64,000 nt of DNA, taken from assembly GCA_024742415.1 (NCBI GenBank), contig JANSYN010000002.1, forward strand, positions 186,001-250,000, given 5' to 3'. The number at the start of each line of letters is the position of its first letter. The first letter of the stretch is position 1. The stretch is from Gammaproteobacteria bacterium. GTDB taxonomy: Bacteria > Pseudomonadota > Gammaproteobacteria > Pseudomonadales > Halieaceae. Positions 19,565 to 27,764 of this stretch are shown in pieces. Under the pieces are notes generated by a model. The model was not told where the DNA came from. It did not search any database and worked only from the letters and a program-made list of their open reading frames with translations. The position numbers and the translations under genes were made by a program.

Positions 19565-20350
19565 CTACATGTTATTCGCGACGTACTGCAGCATCTGGTC
19601 GGTCGTGGAGATGGCACGCGAGTTCATTTCATAGGCGCGCTGGGTTTCGATCATGTTGACCAGCTCCTCCACCACGTTGACGTTGGAGCTCTCGACATGG
19701 CCCTGCAAGACGACGCCCAGCCCGTTCAGGCCCGGATTGCCTGTCTGCGGCGAGCCACTGGCGCCGGACTCCAGAAACAGGTTGTCGCCAATCGGCTGCA
19801 GGCCAGCGGGGTTCACAAAGTCGGCCAGCTGCACGCTGCCAATCTGGGTGACCGTCGCAGAGCCCGGCTGGCGCACTGAAACGGTGCCATCACCGGCGAT
19901 GGTCAGCGACGCCGCGTTTTCAGGAATCGTGATGGAGGGTTGCAGCGTGAAACCCGAGGAAGTGACCATCTCGCCCTGTTCGCTGAGCTGGAACGTGCCA
20001 TCGCGGGTATAGGCCTGCGAGCCATCGGGCAGCAATATCTGGAAAAAGCCCCGCCCCTGGATCGCCATATCCATGGAGTTGTCGGTTTTTTGCAAGTTGC
20101 CCTGGGTGAACAGTTTCTCTGTCGCTACCGTACGCACACCGGTGCCCACCATCAGGCCCGAGGGAAGCTGGGTATCCTGGGAAGACTGCGCACCCACCTG
20201 CCGTACGTTCTGGTACAGCAAGTCAGCGAAAATTGCCCGGCTGCTCTTGAAACCGGTGGTGCCAGAGTTCGCCAGATTGTTGGCGATGTTGGACATCTTC
20301 ATCTGTTGGGCGTCCAACCCGGTCTTGGCGATCCACAGTGCCTGGTTCAT
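19565..20350 (-). CDS. flgG: Distal rod protein FlgG
   Basis: The 261-residue protein matches FlgG throughout: N-terminal [13 protein letters not shown], the [12 protein letters not shown] rod signature, the FlgG-specific [10 protein letters not shown] and C-terminal [15 protein letters not shown]. It lies between flgF and flgH with short spacing, as in other polar flagellar operons. Confidence 0.96.
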   Translation of the reverse strand: MNQALWIAKTGLDAQQMKMSNIANNLANSGTTGFKSSRAIFADLLYQNVRQVGAQSSQDTQLPSGLMVGTGVRTVATEKLFTQGNLQKTDNSMDMAIQGRGFFQILLPDGSQAYTRDGTFQLSEQGEMVTSSGFTLQPSITIPENAASLTIAGDGTVSVRQPGSATVTQIGSVQLADFVNPAGLQPIGDNLFLESGASGSPQTGNPGLNGLGVVLQGHVESSNVNVVEELVNMIETQRAYEMNSRAISTTDQMLQYVANNM

Positions 20351-20364
20351 TGCTTGGTTACTCC

Positions 20365-21105
20365 TCAGCCAAGTTTCATCAGCTCGACGGATGACTGGTC
20401 CATTTGCTCGGCGACCTTCATCATGCGTACCTGGTTTTCAAACTGTCGGGACAACTCGATCATCTGCACCATCGAGCCCACCGTGTTGACGTTGCTCGCC
20501 TCAATGGAACCCGGAATGAGCCGCACGTCAGCGTCCGTGTCTGCCTCCTCGCCATTGCGCTGGCGGATCAAACCATCCATTCCCTTGGTCAGTTCATCGT
20601 TCTCGGGATTCACCAGCTTGATGCGATCGACCACCGCTGTGGTGTCGGGCGCCTCGCCCAGCGGGACGATAGACACGGTGCCGTCGGCACCCACCATGAT
20701 CTCGGAAAACGGCGGCATGGCTATCGGGCCGGCCTCACCGAGCACCGGGTTACCGGCACCGTTGGTAAGCTGTCCGAAGACATCGACACGCAGGTCGCCG
20801 CGGCGGGTATAGGCTTCCTCGCCCTGGGCATCGGCTACCGCAATCCAGCCATCGCCGTTGATCGCCACGTCCAGGTTGCGGCCCGTGGCGTTGATATTGC
20901 CGTGGGTAAAATCCACGCCGGTGTTATGCATACCCGCAAACACCCGCGTCGAATTGGCCCCACCGTTTACGTAGGCACTGCCGGCGGCAATGAGGTCGGC
21001 CCTGAATCCGGCCGTCGAGGCGTTCGCCAGATTCTGGGTATTGACCGCCTGTGCGAGCATCACGTCACGTGCGCCCGAGGCCGCTATGTAAACCAGATGG
21101 TCCAT
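20365..21105 (-). CDS. flgF: Proximal rod protein FlgF
   Basis: The 246-residue protein starts [12 protein letters not shown], typical of FlgF, and has the rod-family [11 protein letters not shown] motif and the C-terminal [12 protein letters not shown] region. The start codon lies 14 bases after the flgE stop. I see no separate promoter in that gap, so flgF-flgL are read with flgB-flgE. Confidence 0.95.
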   Translation of the reverse strand: MDHLVYIAASGARDVMLAQAVNTQNLANASTAGFRADLIAAGSAYVNGGANSTRVFAGMHNTGVDFTHGNINATGRNLDVAINGDGWIAVADAQGEEAYTRRGDLRVDVFGQLTNGAGNPVLGEAGPIAMPPFSEIMVGADGTVSIVPLGEAPDTTAVVDRIKLVNPENDELTKGMDGLIRQRNGEEADTDADVRLIPGSIEASNVNTVGSMVQMIELSRQFENQVRMMKVAEQMDQSSVELMKLG

Positions 21106-21119
21106 CGTTCAGGCGCGTC

Positions 21120-22385
21120 CTATCGGAGGTTGATCACAGTCTGGGTGACGGCGTCTTCCGTTTGGATCACCTGCGCGTTCGCCTGGAAGTTACGCTGCGC
21201 AATGATCATGTTGACCAGTTGCTCGGTAATATCCACGTTGGAACCCTCCAGGGCGCCCGACTGCAACACCCCCAGGCCGGAACTACCGGGTGTACCCAGT
21301 GTGGCCTGGCCGGAAGAGAACGTCTCCGCCCAGTTGGTATCACCCAGCGGCTGCAAGCCATTCGGGTTGGAGAAACCCGCCAGCGCTACCTGGCCCAGTG
21401 CACGTGCCTGGCCATTGGTGTAGCGCGCAAAAACCACGCCTGAATCATCGATCTCCAGACCCAGCAGCTGACCGGTGGTAAAACCATCCTGAACCACGCT
21501 GCTCACCGAGAAATCCGAACCAAACTGCGTAAGTTGCGACAATGTCACCGTAAAATCCTGCGGCGCGGCGCCGGTGGGCAGCCCCGCAGTGTTGAGCGGG
21601 TTCCAGCCGGTCACATTGAGTTCAACTGGCAGTATGTTCGGATCAAACTTGCCGTTGGACTGAAAAGTCACGGTGTCCGGGCCTGCCGTGGTCACGCCAT
21701 CGATAAGGGTGTGAATATCCCACTCGTTCGGGTTCGCCGTTTTCACGAAGTACATGCTCATGATGTGCGCATTGCCCAGGCCATCATAGATAGTGACGCT
21801 GGTGGTGGAGTTATAGGCATCCTGGTCAGGAAACGTCGGTGGCACTGCGAAGGCGTCATACGGGCCGCCAAACGGCAGCGCCGGTGGCCCCTCCCGCGAA
21901 TCCAGGTTGGCGGTGATATCCGCCAGGCCGGTGGCACCCGGGTCTACCAGCGAGGTGTCCAGCTGCAGGTCACCGGCCTGGCCATTGATCTCGCCATTAC
22001 TGTTCACCTGGAATGCCTGCAGCTTGTGGCCCTGATTGGTAACCAGAAAGCCCTCACGATCGACCTGGAAGTTGCCGGCCCGGCTGTACAGCGACGCACC
22101 ATTGTCACTGAGCAGGAAGAAGCCGTTGCCATTGATGGCCAGGTCCAGGGCATTGTTGGTAAAGCTGATGTTGCCCTGCGTGAATTCCTGGGTGACGCCG
22201 GACAGGCTCACGCCTTTACCCACCGCATTGCCACCGGCACCGAGCAGGCTGGTGGCGTAAACATCGGCAAACTCAGCGCGCGACGTTTTGAACCCGGTAG
22301 TGGAGCTGTTGGCAATGTTGTTGCCGATGACGCCGAGGTCGGCCGTCGCCGAGTTGATCCCCGAGACTGCTGTGTCAAATGCCAT
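21120..22385 (-). CDS. flgE: Flagellar hook protein FlgE
   Basis: The 421-residue protein has the hook N-terminus (M-A-F-D-T-A-V-S-G-I-N-S-A, then N-N-I-A-N-S-S-T-T-G-F-K), a middle FlgE D2-type region (about residues 160-290) and a C-terminal N-V-D-I-T-E-Q-L-V-N-M-I-I-A-Q-R-N-F-Q. It polymerises into the hook with the help of the FlgD cap encoded just upstream. Confidence 0.96.
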   Translation of the reverse strand: MAFDTAVSGINSATADLGVIGNNIANSSTTGFKTSRAEFADVYATSLLGAGGNAVGKGVSLSGVTQEFTQGNISFTNNALDLAINGNGFFLLSDNGASLYSRAGNFQVDREGFLVTNQGHKLQAFQVNSNGEINGQAGDLQLDTSLVDPGATGLADITANLDSREGPPALPFGGPYDAFAVPPTFPDQDAYNSTTSVTIYDGLGNAHIMSMYFVKTANPNEWDIHTLIDGVTTAGPDTVTFQSNGKFDPNILPVELNVTGWNPLNTAGLPTGAAPQDFTVTLSQLTQFGSDFSVSSVVQDGFTTGQLLGLEIDDSGVVFARYTNGQARALGQVALAGFSNPNGLQPLGDTNWAETFSSGQATLGTPGSSGLGVLQSGALEGSNVDITEQLVNMIIAQRNFQANAQVIQTEDAVTQTVINLR

Positions 22386-22418
22386 TGTGAATCTCCTTGT
22401 TGTGCTGAATAACTATCA

Positions 22419-23096
22419 TTAGATGAAGCGTTTCACCGACGACAGGGCTACCTGGTCCCCGCCGACAAGATTGAGTGTGACCGAGGCGTTCGCCTGATCG
22501 ATGGTGACTGACTCGACCTGTGCATGGGCATAAACGGACACCGCCTGCACCTGGCCGCCTATCACGGCCTCGGCACTCACGCGGTATTCGCCCGGCGGCA
22601 TGGGGTTGCCATCGTTGTCCATGCCGTCCCATTGCACGCCCAGTTCACCCGCATTCACCGCACCCAATGTGCGGCTGTGTACCAGTCTGCCCGCGGTGTC
22701 CTGCACATACAGGGTGACCTCGGAACTGGCGCTGGGCAGGTCAACGGTCGCGGCCAGCGGCGCCTCTGCGCTCAAGGTGCCCAGATTGGACTCAGTCACC
22801 ACGTTGCTGCCGACCAGGCCCGCTGCCTGCAGTGTCTGGTTGGCATAAAGAATGCCTGAAAGCTCGGCAAAGCCCTGCTGCAGGCCCTGAATACCGTCCA
22901 CGGTGCCGAACTGCGCGATCTGCGACAGGAATTCGAAATTATCCATCGGCTGCGTGGGGTCCTGGTTCTCAAGCTGTGCGACCATGAGCTCGAGAAAGTC
23001 CTCCTGACCTAGTTCAGCGGGTGAACTGGGCGCCGCATTGGCAGCGCCGTTGGCGGTACTGGGGAAAAGTTCTGACAGGCTGCTGGTTGGATTCAT
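22419..23096 (-). CDS. flgD: Flagellar hook-cap protein FlgD
   Basis: The 225-residue protein has the conserved N-terminal part (L-G-Q-E-D-F-L-E-L-M-V-A-Q-L-E-N-Q-D-P) and the C-terminal FlgD Ig/tudor-like part (G-V-Q-W-D-G-M-D-N-D-G-N, P-P-G-E-Y-R). It caps the hook during assembly and is later discarded. It is preceded by flgC (15 bases) and followed by flgE (33 bases). Confidence 0.95.
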   Translation of the reverse strand: MNPTSSLSELFPSTANGAANAAPSSPAELGQEDFLELMVAQLENQDPTQPMDNFEFLSQIAQFGTVDGIQGLQQGFAELSGILYANQTLQAAGLVGSNVVTESNLGTLSAEAPLAATVDLPSASSEVTLYVQDTAGRLVHSRTLGAVNAGELGVQWDGMDNDGNPMPPGEYRVSAEAVIGGQVQAVSVYAHAQVESVTIDQANASVTLNLVGGDQVALSSVKRFI

Positions 23097-23111
23097 CGAC
23101 GGCGGCTCCCC

Positions 23112-23525
23112 TTATCGACCCAGGCTCAAGGTGCGGATAATCAGCTGTTTGGTGGTATTCATCGCCTCCACGCTGCTCTGGTAGGAGCGCGAGGCGGATA
23201 TCATGTTGGCCATCTCCTCGACCGAGTTGACGTTGGACAAATAGATGTAACCGTCATCGTCTGCCATGGGGTGCGCTGGCGAGAATTCCTTGCGCGGCTC
23301 TACCTTGCTCTCGTAGACGCCCTCGATCTTGACGCCGCCGGGCTGCTGTGAGCCGCGTGCAGAATCGTAAATCGTCGCAAACACCGGTTGACGCGCGCGG
23401 TAGGCAGCCTCCGGGGTGCTGGACACCACGCCGGCGTTCGCCAGGTTGCTGGCAATCGCATTGAGTCGCACGCCCTGGGCGGACAGGGCAGTGCCGGAAA
23501 TTTCAAAAACGTTAAACAGGCTCAT
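23112..23525 (-). CDS. flgC: Flagellar rod protein FlgC
   Basis: The 137-residue rod protein has the N-terminal I-S-G-T-A-L-S-A-Q-G-V-R-L-N and A-S-N-L-A-N-A signature, and the C-terminal N-S-V-E-E-M-A-N-M-I-S-A-S-R-S-Y-Q, all diagnostic for FlgC. It starts 2 bases after the flgB stop. Confidence 0.96.
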   Translation of the reverse strand: MSLFNVFEISGTALSAQGVRLNAIASNLANAGVVSSTPEAAYRARQPVFATIYDSARGSQQPGGVKIEGVYESKVEPRKEFSPAHPMADDDGYIYLSNVNSVEEMANMISASRSYQSSVEAMNTTKQLIIRTLSLGR

Positions 23526-23527
23526 GA

Positions 23528-23917
23528 TTACTCCATGCGCAGGGCGGACATAATCGACTTGATGCGCCCGTCGAGAAAATTAAGGCTGGCCTGATAGCGG
23601 ATGGCGTTATCCATAAAAGCCGCGTGTTCCTGCTGCGTTTCTACCGTGTTGCCATCGAGCGAGACCTGTGACGGTACGCGGTACTTCATCTGCATGTTGT
23701 GCGGGCCGCTGCCCGCCTGAATGTGCGTGCCGTGGGTGGTGCGCATTTCACCCTGCCCGTCGCGCACGCGGGCGAGGGTTTCGCTGAAATCAATGTCACG
23801 CGCCTTATAGCCGGGCGTGTCGGCATTTGCCAGATTGGCGCTCAACAGCTCGAAACGGCGTGCGCGCACGTTCAGTGCGTCTGGTGATATGCCCAGGTGT
23901 CGATCGATCACATTCAT
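23528..23917 (-). CDS. flgB: Flagellar rod protein FlgB
   Basis: The 129-residue protein is FlgB, the proximal rod subunit. It has the N-terminal R-A-R-R-F-E-L-L-S-A-N-L-A-N-A-D-T-P-G-Y segment and ends R-Y-Q-A-S-L-N-F-L-D. It is the first gene of the flgB-flgL block. An AGAGGA ribosome-binding site precedes ATG 23917, and a sigma-54 promoter lies about 40 bases upstream. Confidence 0.96.
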   Translation of the reverse strand: MNVIDRHLGISPDALNVRARRFELLSANLANADTPGYKARDIDFSETLARVRDGQGEMRTTHGTHIQAGSGPHNMQMKYRVPSQVSLDGNTVETQQEHAAFMDNAIRYQASLNFLDGRIKSIMSALRME

Positions 23918-23954
23918 CTTTACGCTTCCTCTACACCACTACACAGTGAGTAGA

Positions 23955-23970
23955 TACACAATGCGTGCCA
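23955..23970 (-). promoter_or_regulatory. Probable sigma-54 promoter of the flgB operon
   Basis: The minus strand reads TGGCACG-CATT-GTGTA. The -24 heptamer TGGCACG is perfect and the spacing correct, but the -12 GC is GT. The predicted start near 23944 leaves a leader of about 27 bases before flgB. Confidence 0.65.
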
Positions 23971-24145
23971 GAATTTATTATTCTATGTATTTCAGACTGT
24001 TACGTTATTTATCGAGGCGAATTCGGGGGTCAAAACAGGCAAGCGCCCGCCGTGGCGGCAACAATTGCCGCGTGGCGAGGACACCCCCGGGATGTTGCGG
24101 CGGCGGCGCCGCAAACACGGATAAATGGGTACGGGGACGCTCTGG

Positions 24146-24265
24146 AACGTCGCTGTAAACGTCGCTACAAACATTGCTACAAACATTGCTACAAACATTG
24201 CTACAAACATTGCTACAAACATTGTTGCGAACGTTGTTACGAATCTTGTTACGAATCTTGTTGCG
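24146..24265. repeat. Degenerate 12-bp tandem array (10 units) between flgB and flgA
   Basis: Ten head-to-tail 12-base units have consensus aacattgctaca, with four identical copies at 24170-24217 and diverged copies on both sides. The array fills part of the 548-base flgB-flgA gap (23918-24465). Several reading frames stay open through it (N-I-A-T or C-Y-K-H repeats), but none has a ribosome-binding site, so I do not call a gene. The rest of the gap holds the flgB and flgA promoter motifs. Confidence 0.9.
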
Positions 24266-24454
24266 ACGTTATTGGAGAAACCACAGCAACCATTGTCGGA
24301 AAAATGATTCAAAAAGTAGCTGGAGTCGCTACCGCGAACCGCGTCGAGGCGGTTACCGCAGACGAGCGATCGGCTCATTGGTAATGGCCTTACAACACGC
24401 GTAGTGCCGGTCTGGCAGCGAAACGGCAAAGCGGCGCGCAGGCACTTTAAAGAC

Positions 24455-24470
24455 TGGCACGATTGATGCT
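24455..24470 (+). promoter_or_regulatory. Possible sigma-54 promoter at the flgA start
   Basis: The plus strand reads TGGCAC-GATTG-ATGCT, with correct GG/GC spacing and only one mismatch in TTGC. Transcription would begin near 24481, which is downstream of the first ATG of flgA (24466). Either the site is accidental or flgA uses a later start (24484 or 24502). Confidence 0.5.
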
Positions 24471-25209
24471 ACATAAGCTGCAAATGGACCAAACACTACA
24501 CTTGCTGTCAAATATTTGGCGCCTGCCCCTGCTGGTCGCACTGCTGGGCGCTGTGAGCCTTACCGTCTGGGCAGGCGAGCTACAGCCACTGGACACGATC
24601 AGCGCCGCTGCGGTCGCGGCCAGCCAGGAGCGCGCAGCGCAACAGGGTTACGATAACGTAGAGGTAGACGTGCGCCCGCTCGACAGCCGCCTGCGCCTGC
24701 CACAGTGCGGCCATCCCCTTGACAGTTTTATCCCCGCGGCGAGCCAGAGCCTGGGGGCTGTGAGCGTGGGTATCGCGTGTACAGAGCCCAAGCCCTGGAC
24801 TATCTACGTACGCACCCAGGTCAGCGCGCAGCGCTCGGTGCCCGTGCTGGCGCGGGCCTTACCGCGCAATACCGTGATCACCGCGGCCGATATCACACTC
24901 ATCAACCAGCCGCTGGAAGCCGTACGACAGGATATAGTGTTCGAACCGGACCATATCATCGGCATGGAATTGACACGCTCTCTCGGCGAGGGCTCTACCG
25001 TACGCGTGAAGTACCTCAGGCCGCCGAAGATCATCAAGCGCGGGCAGCAGGTCACGCTGGTCAGCGGCGCGGGCGGGCTTGAAGTGCGCATGCAGGGCAA
25101 GGCGCTCAGCGATGCCGCCGATGGTGAACGCGTCAGTGTCGCCACCAGTGGCAGTGGCAAAACGGTGGAAGGCGTCGCGCATGCCGATGGCAGCGTGTAT
25201 GTGCCATAA
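24466..25209 (+). CDS. flgA: P-ring assembly chaperone FlgA
   Basis: The 247-residue exported protein has a signal peptide (L-P-L-L-V-A-L-L-G-A-V-S-L, ending near W-A-G) and the SAF-type C-terminal domain (V-L-A-R-A-L-P-R-N-T-V-I-T-A-A-D-I, then I-K-R-G-Q-Q-V-T-L-V). FlgA guides FlgI into the P ring in the periplasm. Starts at 24466, 24484 or TTG 24502 all leave a signal peptide; a sigma-54-like site over the first ATG favours a later one. It stands divergently from flgB and 69 bases before flgM. Confidence 0.93.
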   Translation: MLHKLQMDQTLHLLSNIWRLPLLVALLGAVSLTVWAGELQPLDTISAAAVAASQERAAQQGYDNVEVDVRPLDSRLRLPQCGHPLDSFIPAASQSLGAVSVGIACTEPKPWTIYVRTQVSAQRSVPVLARALPRNTVITAADITLINQPLEAVRQDIVFEPDHIIGMELTRSLGEGSTVRVKYLRPPKIIKRGQQVTLVSGAGGLEVRMQGKALSDAADGERVSVATSGSGKTVEGVAHADGSVYVP

Positions 25210-25227
25210 TTTATTGCAAAAAAGCAC

Positions 25228-25254
25228 TAAAGTTTTGTCGAAATCTGCCGATAA
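25228..25254 (+). promoter_or_regulatory. Sigma-28 (FliA) promoter of flgMN
   Basis: The sequence TAAAGTTT-N11-GCCGATAA is an exact match to the FliA consensus. Transcription should begin near 25261, about 18 bases before flgM. FliA thus drives its own anti-sigma factor, the expected feedback. Confidence 0.95.
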
Positions 25255-25278
25255 TCAGTTACAGGTGGTTGAATACCC

Positions 25279-25605
25279 ATGAAAAATGTAGATGACACTA
25301 TGAGCATCAAGCCAACAAGACCAGACATGAACCCGGCATCTGCCGCGCCCTCGCGTGCGGCGGGGGCGGCGCCTGCTGCAGGGTCACCGAAAACTTCCGA
25401 GGCCGCTGCAACCAACAAGGACACGGTCACCTTCACCAGTAACGTCGAGGCCATGCTCAAGCTTGAGGAGACGCTGGCGAAAATCCCGGATGTCGATAAC
25501 ACCCGGGTCGCGGCGATCAAAGCATCTATCGCAGAGGGTAACTACCGCATCGACACGGACCAGATCGTCAACAACCTGCTCAATATCGAAAAAGACCTCA
25601 GCTGA
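25279..25605 (+). CDS. flgM: Anti-sigma-28 factor FlgM
   Basis: The 108-residue protein has an Ala/Pro-rich disordered N-terminal half. The FlgM sigma-binding C-terminal half includes V-A-A-I-K-A-S-I-A-E-G-N-Y-R-I-D-T-D-Q-I-V-N-N-L-L. FlgM holds FliA inactive until the hook is complete and is then secreted. ATG 25279 has an AGGTGG site 10 bases upstream; ATG 25300 is possible. flgN begins 1 base after its stop. Confidence 0.95.
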   Translation: MKNVDDTMSIKPTRPDMNPASAAPSRAAGAAPAAGSPKTSEAAATNKDTVTFTSNVEAMLKLEETLAKIPDVDNTRVAAIKASIAEGNYRIDTDQIVNNLLNIEKDLS

Positions 25606-25606
25606 A

Positions 25607-26083
25607 ATGCTGCCAGGTAGCGCACTTGCGGAGATCTTCGAGCAAGAAATCGATAGCCTGACCCAACTGCAGAGCATTCTCCAGCAGGAGTACGACGCGC
25701 TCGTCAACGCCGACATAGACGCCATTGAATCTCTCAGCGCTCGCAAGAACGCGGCCCTGACACTGCAGGCGAAACTCACCCAGGCGCGCCAGGGTATGGT
25801 GCGCGATGCGGCTTTGAGCGATACGCCAGAAGGCCTGCAGCAACTCATCACGCAAAGCCAGGACAGCGAAGCACTTGCGCTGGCCTACCGCAAACTCACC
25901 GAACTGGCCGCCCTGTGCCATGAAAGCAATCGCATCAATGGCCGCCTGATCGTGCAGAAGCAGCGCCAGGCCAACGAGGCGCTGGACATCCTGCGGCGCA
26001 CCGACAGCGCCGCGCCAACGTATTCGAGCCAGGGCAAAACCGCATCCACCGGCCCCGGGGGCCGCACACTGGGCAAAGCCTGA
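25607..26083 (+). CDS. flgN: FlgK/FlgL export chaperone FlgN
   Basis: The 158-residue, largely helical protein follows flgM by one base, the normal place of flgN. FlgN binds the C-termini of FlgK and FlgL for delivery to the export gate. Features of the family include L-L-Q-Q-E-Y-D-A-L-style helices, a C-H-E-S-N-R-I-N-G segment and a Q-R-Q-A-N-E-A-L-D-I-L end. The start is ATG 25607. A strong terminator follows. Confidence 0.88.
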   Translation: MLPGSALAEIFEQEIDSLTQLQSILQQEYDALVNADIDAIESLSARKNAALTLQAKLTQARQGMVRDAALSDTPEGLQQLITQSQDSEALALAYRKLTELAALCHESNRINGRLIVQKQRQANEALDILRRTDSAAPTYSSQGKTASTGPGGRTLGKA

Positions 26084-26089
26084 GCGCAT

Positions 26090-26118
26090 AAAAAAACCCC
26101 GGCAAGCCGGGGTTTTTT
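26090..26118. terminator. Bidirectional intrinsic terminator
   Basis: The hairpin CCCCGGC-AA-GCCGGGG has an A run before it and a T run after it. It ends both flgMN (plus) and the converging HDOD-GGDEF gene (minus). Confidence 0.95.
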
Positions 26119-26137
26119 GTGCAGCGAGGTCTGTCCA

Positions 26138-27736
26138 CTACTTACGCGTGAACCATTTCTTCTTGCTGCCATAGGCGGCGACCCGGTTTCTACCCTTGCC
26201 CTTGGCGTCGTAGAGCGCCTCATCGGCCATTTTTATCAGCTCCTGATTGGCAGGAATCACCTCGTCAGTACCGACCAGCGCGGCTACGCCAAAGCTCGCA
26301 GTCACGCTATAGGATTCACCCTTGTCGATGAATGCCGCCTTCTCAACGGCACGGCGCAGTTTTTCCGCCACAATAATGGCCTGCTCACGGGTCGTTTGCG
26401 GCAGCACAATGACAAATTCTTCACCACCGTAGCGCGCCAGTGTGTCGTACTCGCGAATATGCGCCGTGAGTACACGGCAGAACTCGGCGATAACAAAGTC
26501 CCCCACCAGGTGGCCATGATCGTCGTTAAACCGCTTGAAATGATCGATGTCGGCGAGTACCAGCGCCATGGGTTCGCCCTGCCGGATTGCCCGCGACATC
26601 TCCTTGTCCAGCGCCTGCTGGAAAAAGCGATTGTTATAGACGCCGGTCAGGCCGTCCATGTCCGCCATTTGCTTGAGAATGTCGTTCTTCTCACGCAGTT
26701 CCCGGGTCAGGTTCTCCAGGTCGATCTTGGCGCGAATGAGTTGCTTGTTGACCTGCTCGTAGTCGAGATTGAGCACGCTCAGGCGAATATTCGCCTCTTG
26801 CAGGATCTCCTGCACCGGGCGCGTATTCTCCATTTCCAGGCCGAAGTTGGCCGCGGCCTCGTCTACCTCGGTGTGTGCGGTTTCCAGAATCGACTGGATA
26901 TCGCTGCGCGACAGACCCAGCAATTTCTCTGCCTCTTCCTGGAAGCGCGCATGGAACAGCTCCGGGGTTTCGCTGCACAGCACATTCACCAGCAGGTTGG
27001 ACAGGTAGATGGCACGAATGTACTGGCCGGTTTTTTCGTCTTCTCCCACGTACTCGCGCGGATCATGGTGCTGCAGTATCGGCAGTGTAATGATCGTGGG
27101 GAAGTTCCAGTGCTTGGCGATCTCGTAGCCGATGAAGCAATGATCTGCCCCGAGCATCGAGGCCTCCACCGCGCAGGTGTTTTCCGGATCGCCCGCCACT
27201 GCTTCCAGTACGCGGTCATAGCGCTCCGGCAGCGCACAGGCCAGCACCAGTTCCCCGAGATTCTGCAACAGGCCTGCCACAAACACCTCTTCGGCATCTT
27301 CCCTGGACAGTTTCTGCATGATGAGCTTGGCCATCGAGGCGTGAATCAGCGAGCGCTCAATAAATTTGTCAAAATCAAAATGACTTCCCGGGGCGATCTT
27401 GTTCATCGACATGAACGAGAAGGACAATACGAGGCTCTGCACCGCGTTGGTTCCCAGCATCGAAATCGCCTGTGAAATTGAGCCGATCTGTTGTGGAAAG
27501 CTGTAAAAGGCTGAGTTGGCCACTTTTAGAATCTTGGTGCACAGCGCCACATCCTGCGACACCACAGCGGCAACCTCGGCCAGGGTGGTCTCTTCACGCG
27601 AGGTCAGCGAAACAAGTTTTGATGCCACCGTCGGCAGCGTCGGCAAATCGTCAGAGGCCAGCACCTGTTGCAAGAGTTCCTCCCTGTTGGGTACGGGCTC
27701 CCCCGCCAGTGCGTTGCCTGTGTGCATGTTATTCAT
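26138..27736 (-). CDS. HDOD-GGDEF protein, probable diguanylate cyclase
   Basis: The 532-residue cytoplasmic protein has an N-terminal HDOD domain (about residues 20-225, L-P-T-L-P-T-V-A-S-K-L). A coiled-coil linker leads to a C-terminal GGDEF domain (about 365-525). The active-site motif is G-G-E-E-F, and an intact RxxD inhibitory site (R-E-Y-D) lies five residues before it. Active, product-inhibited synthesis of c-di-GMP is expected. It converges on flgMN at a shared terminator. A motility-related role is suggested only by that position and by FleQ being a c-di-GMP sensor in relatives. Confidence 0.93.
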   Translation of the reverse strand: MNNMHTGNALAGEPVPNREELLQQVLASDDLPTLPTVASKLVSLTSREETTLAEVAAVVSQDVALCTKILKVANSAFYSFPQQIGSISQAISMLGTNAVQSLVLSFSFMSMNKIAPGSHFDFDKFIERSLIHASMAKLIMQKLSREDAEEVFVAGLLQNLGELVLACALPERYDRVLEAVAGDPENTCAVEASMLGADHCFIGYEIAKHWNFPTIITLPILQHHDPREYVGEDEKTGQYIRAIYLSNLLVNVLCSETPELFHARFQEEAEKLLGLSRSDIQSILETAHTEVDEAAANFGLEMENTRPVQEILQEANIRLSVLNLDYEQVNKQLIRAKIDLENLTRELREKNDILKQMADMDGLTGVYNNRFFQQALDKEMSRAIRQGEPMALVLADIDHFKRFNDDHGHLVGDFVIAEFCRVLTAHIREYDTLARYGGEEFVIVLPQTTREQAIIVAEKLRRAVEKAAFIDKGESYSVTASFGVAALVGTDEVIPANQELIKMADEALYDAKGKGRNRVAAYGSKKKWFTRK

Positions 27737-27764
27737 TGTCGTCTTCCTTCTTGTTTTAAAATGT

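Noticed and set aside
24146-24265. Tandem arrays as CRISPR or as genes for peptide repeats
   Set aside because: The units touch without unique spacers, so they are not CRISPR. Open frames exist only because 12 is a multiple of three, and none has a ribosome-binding site or family similarity.
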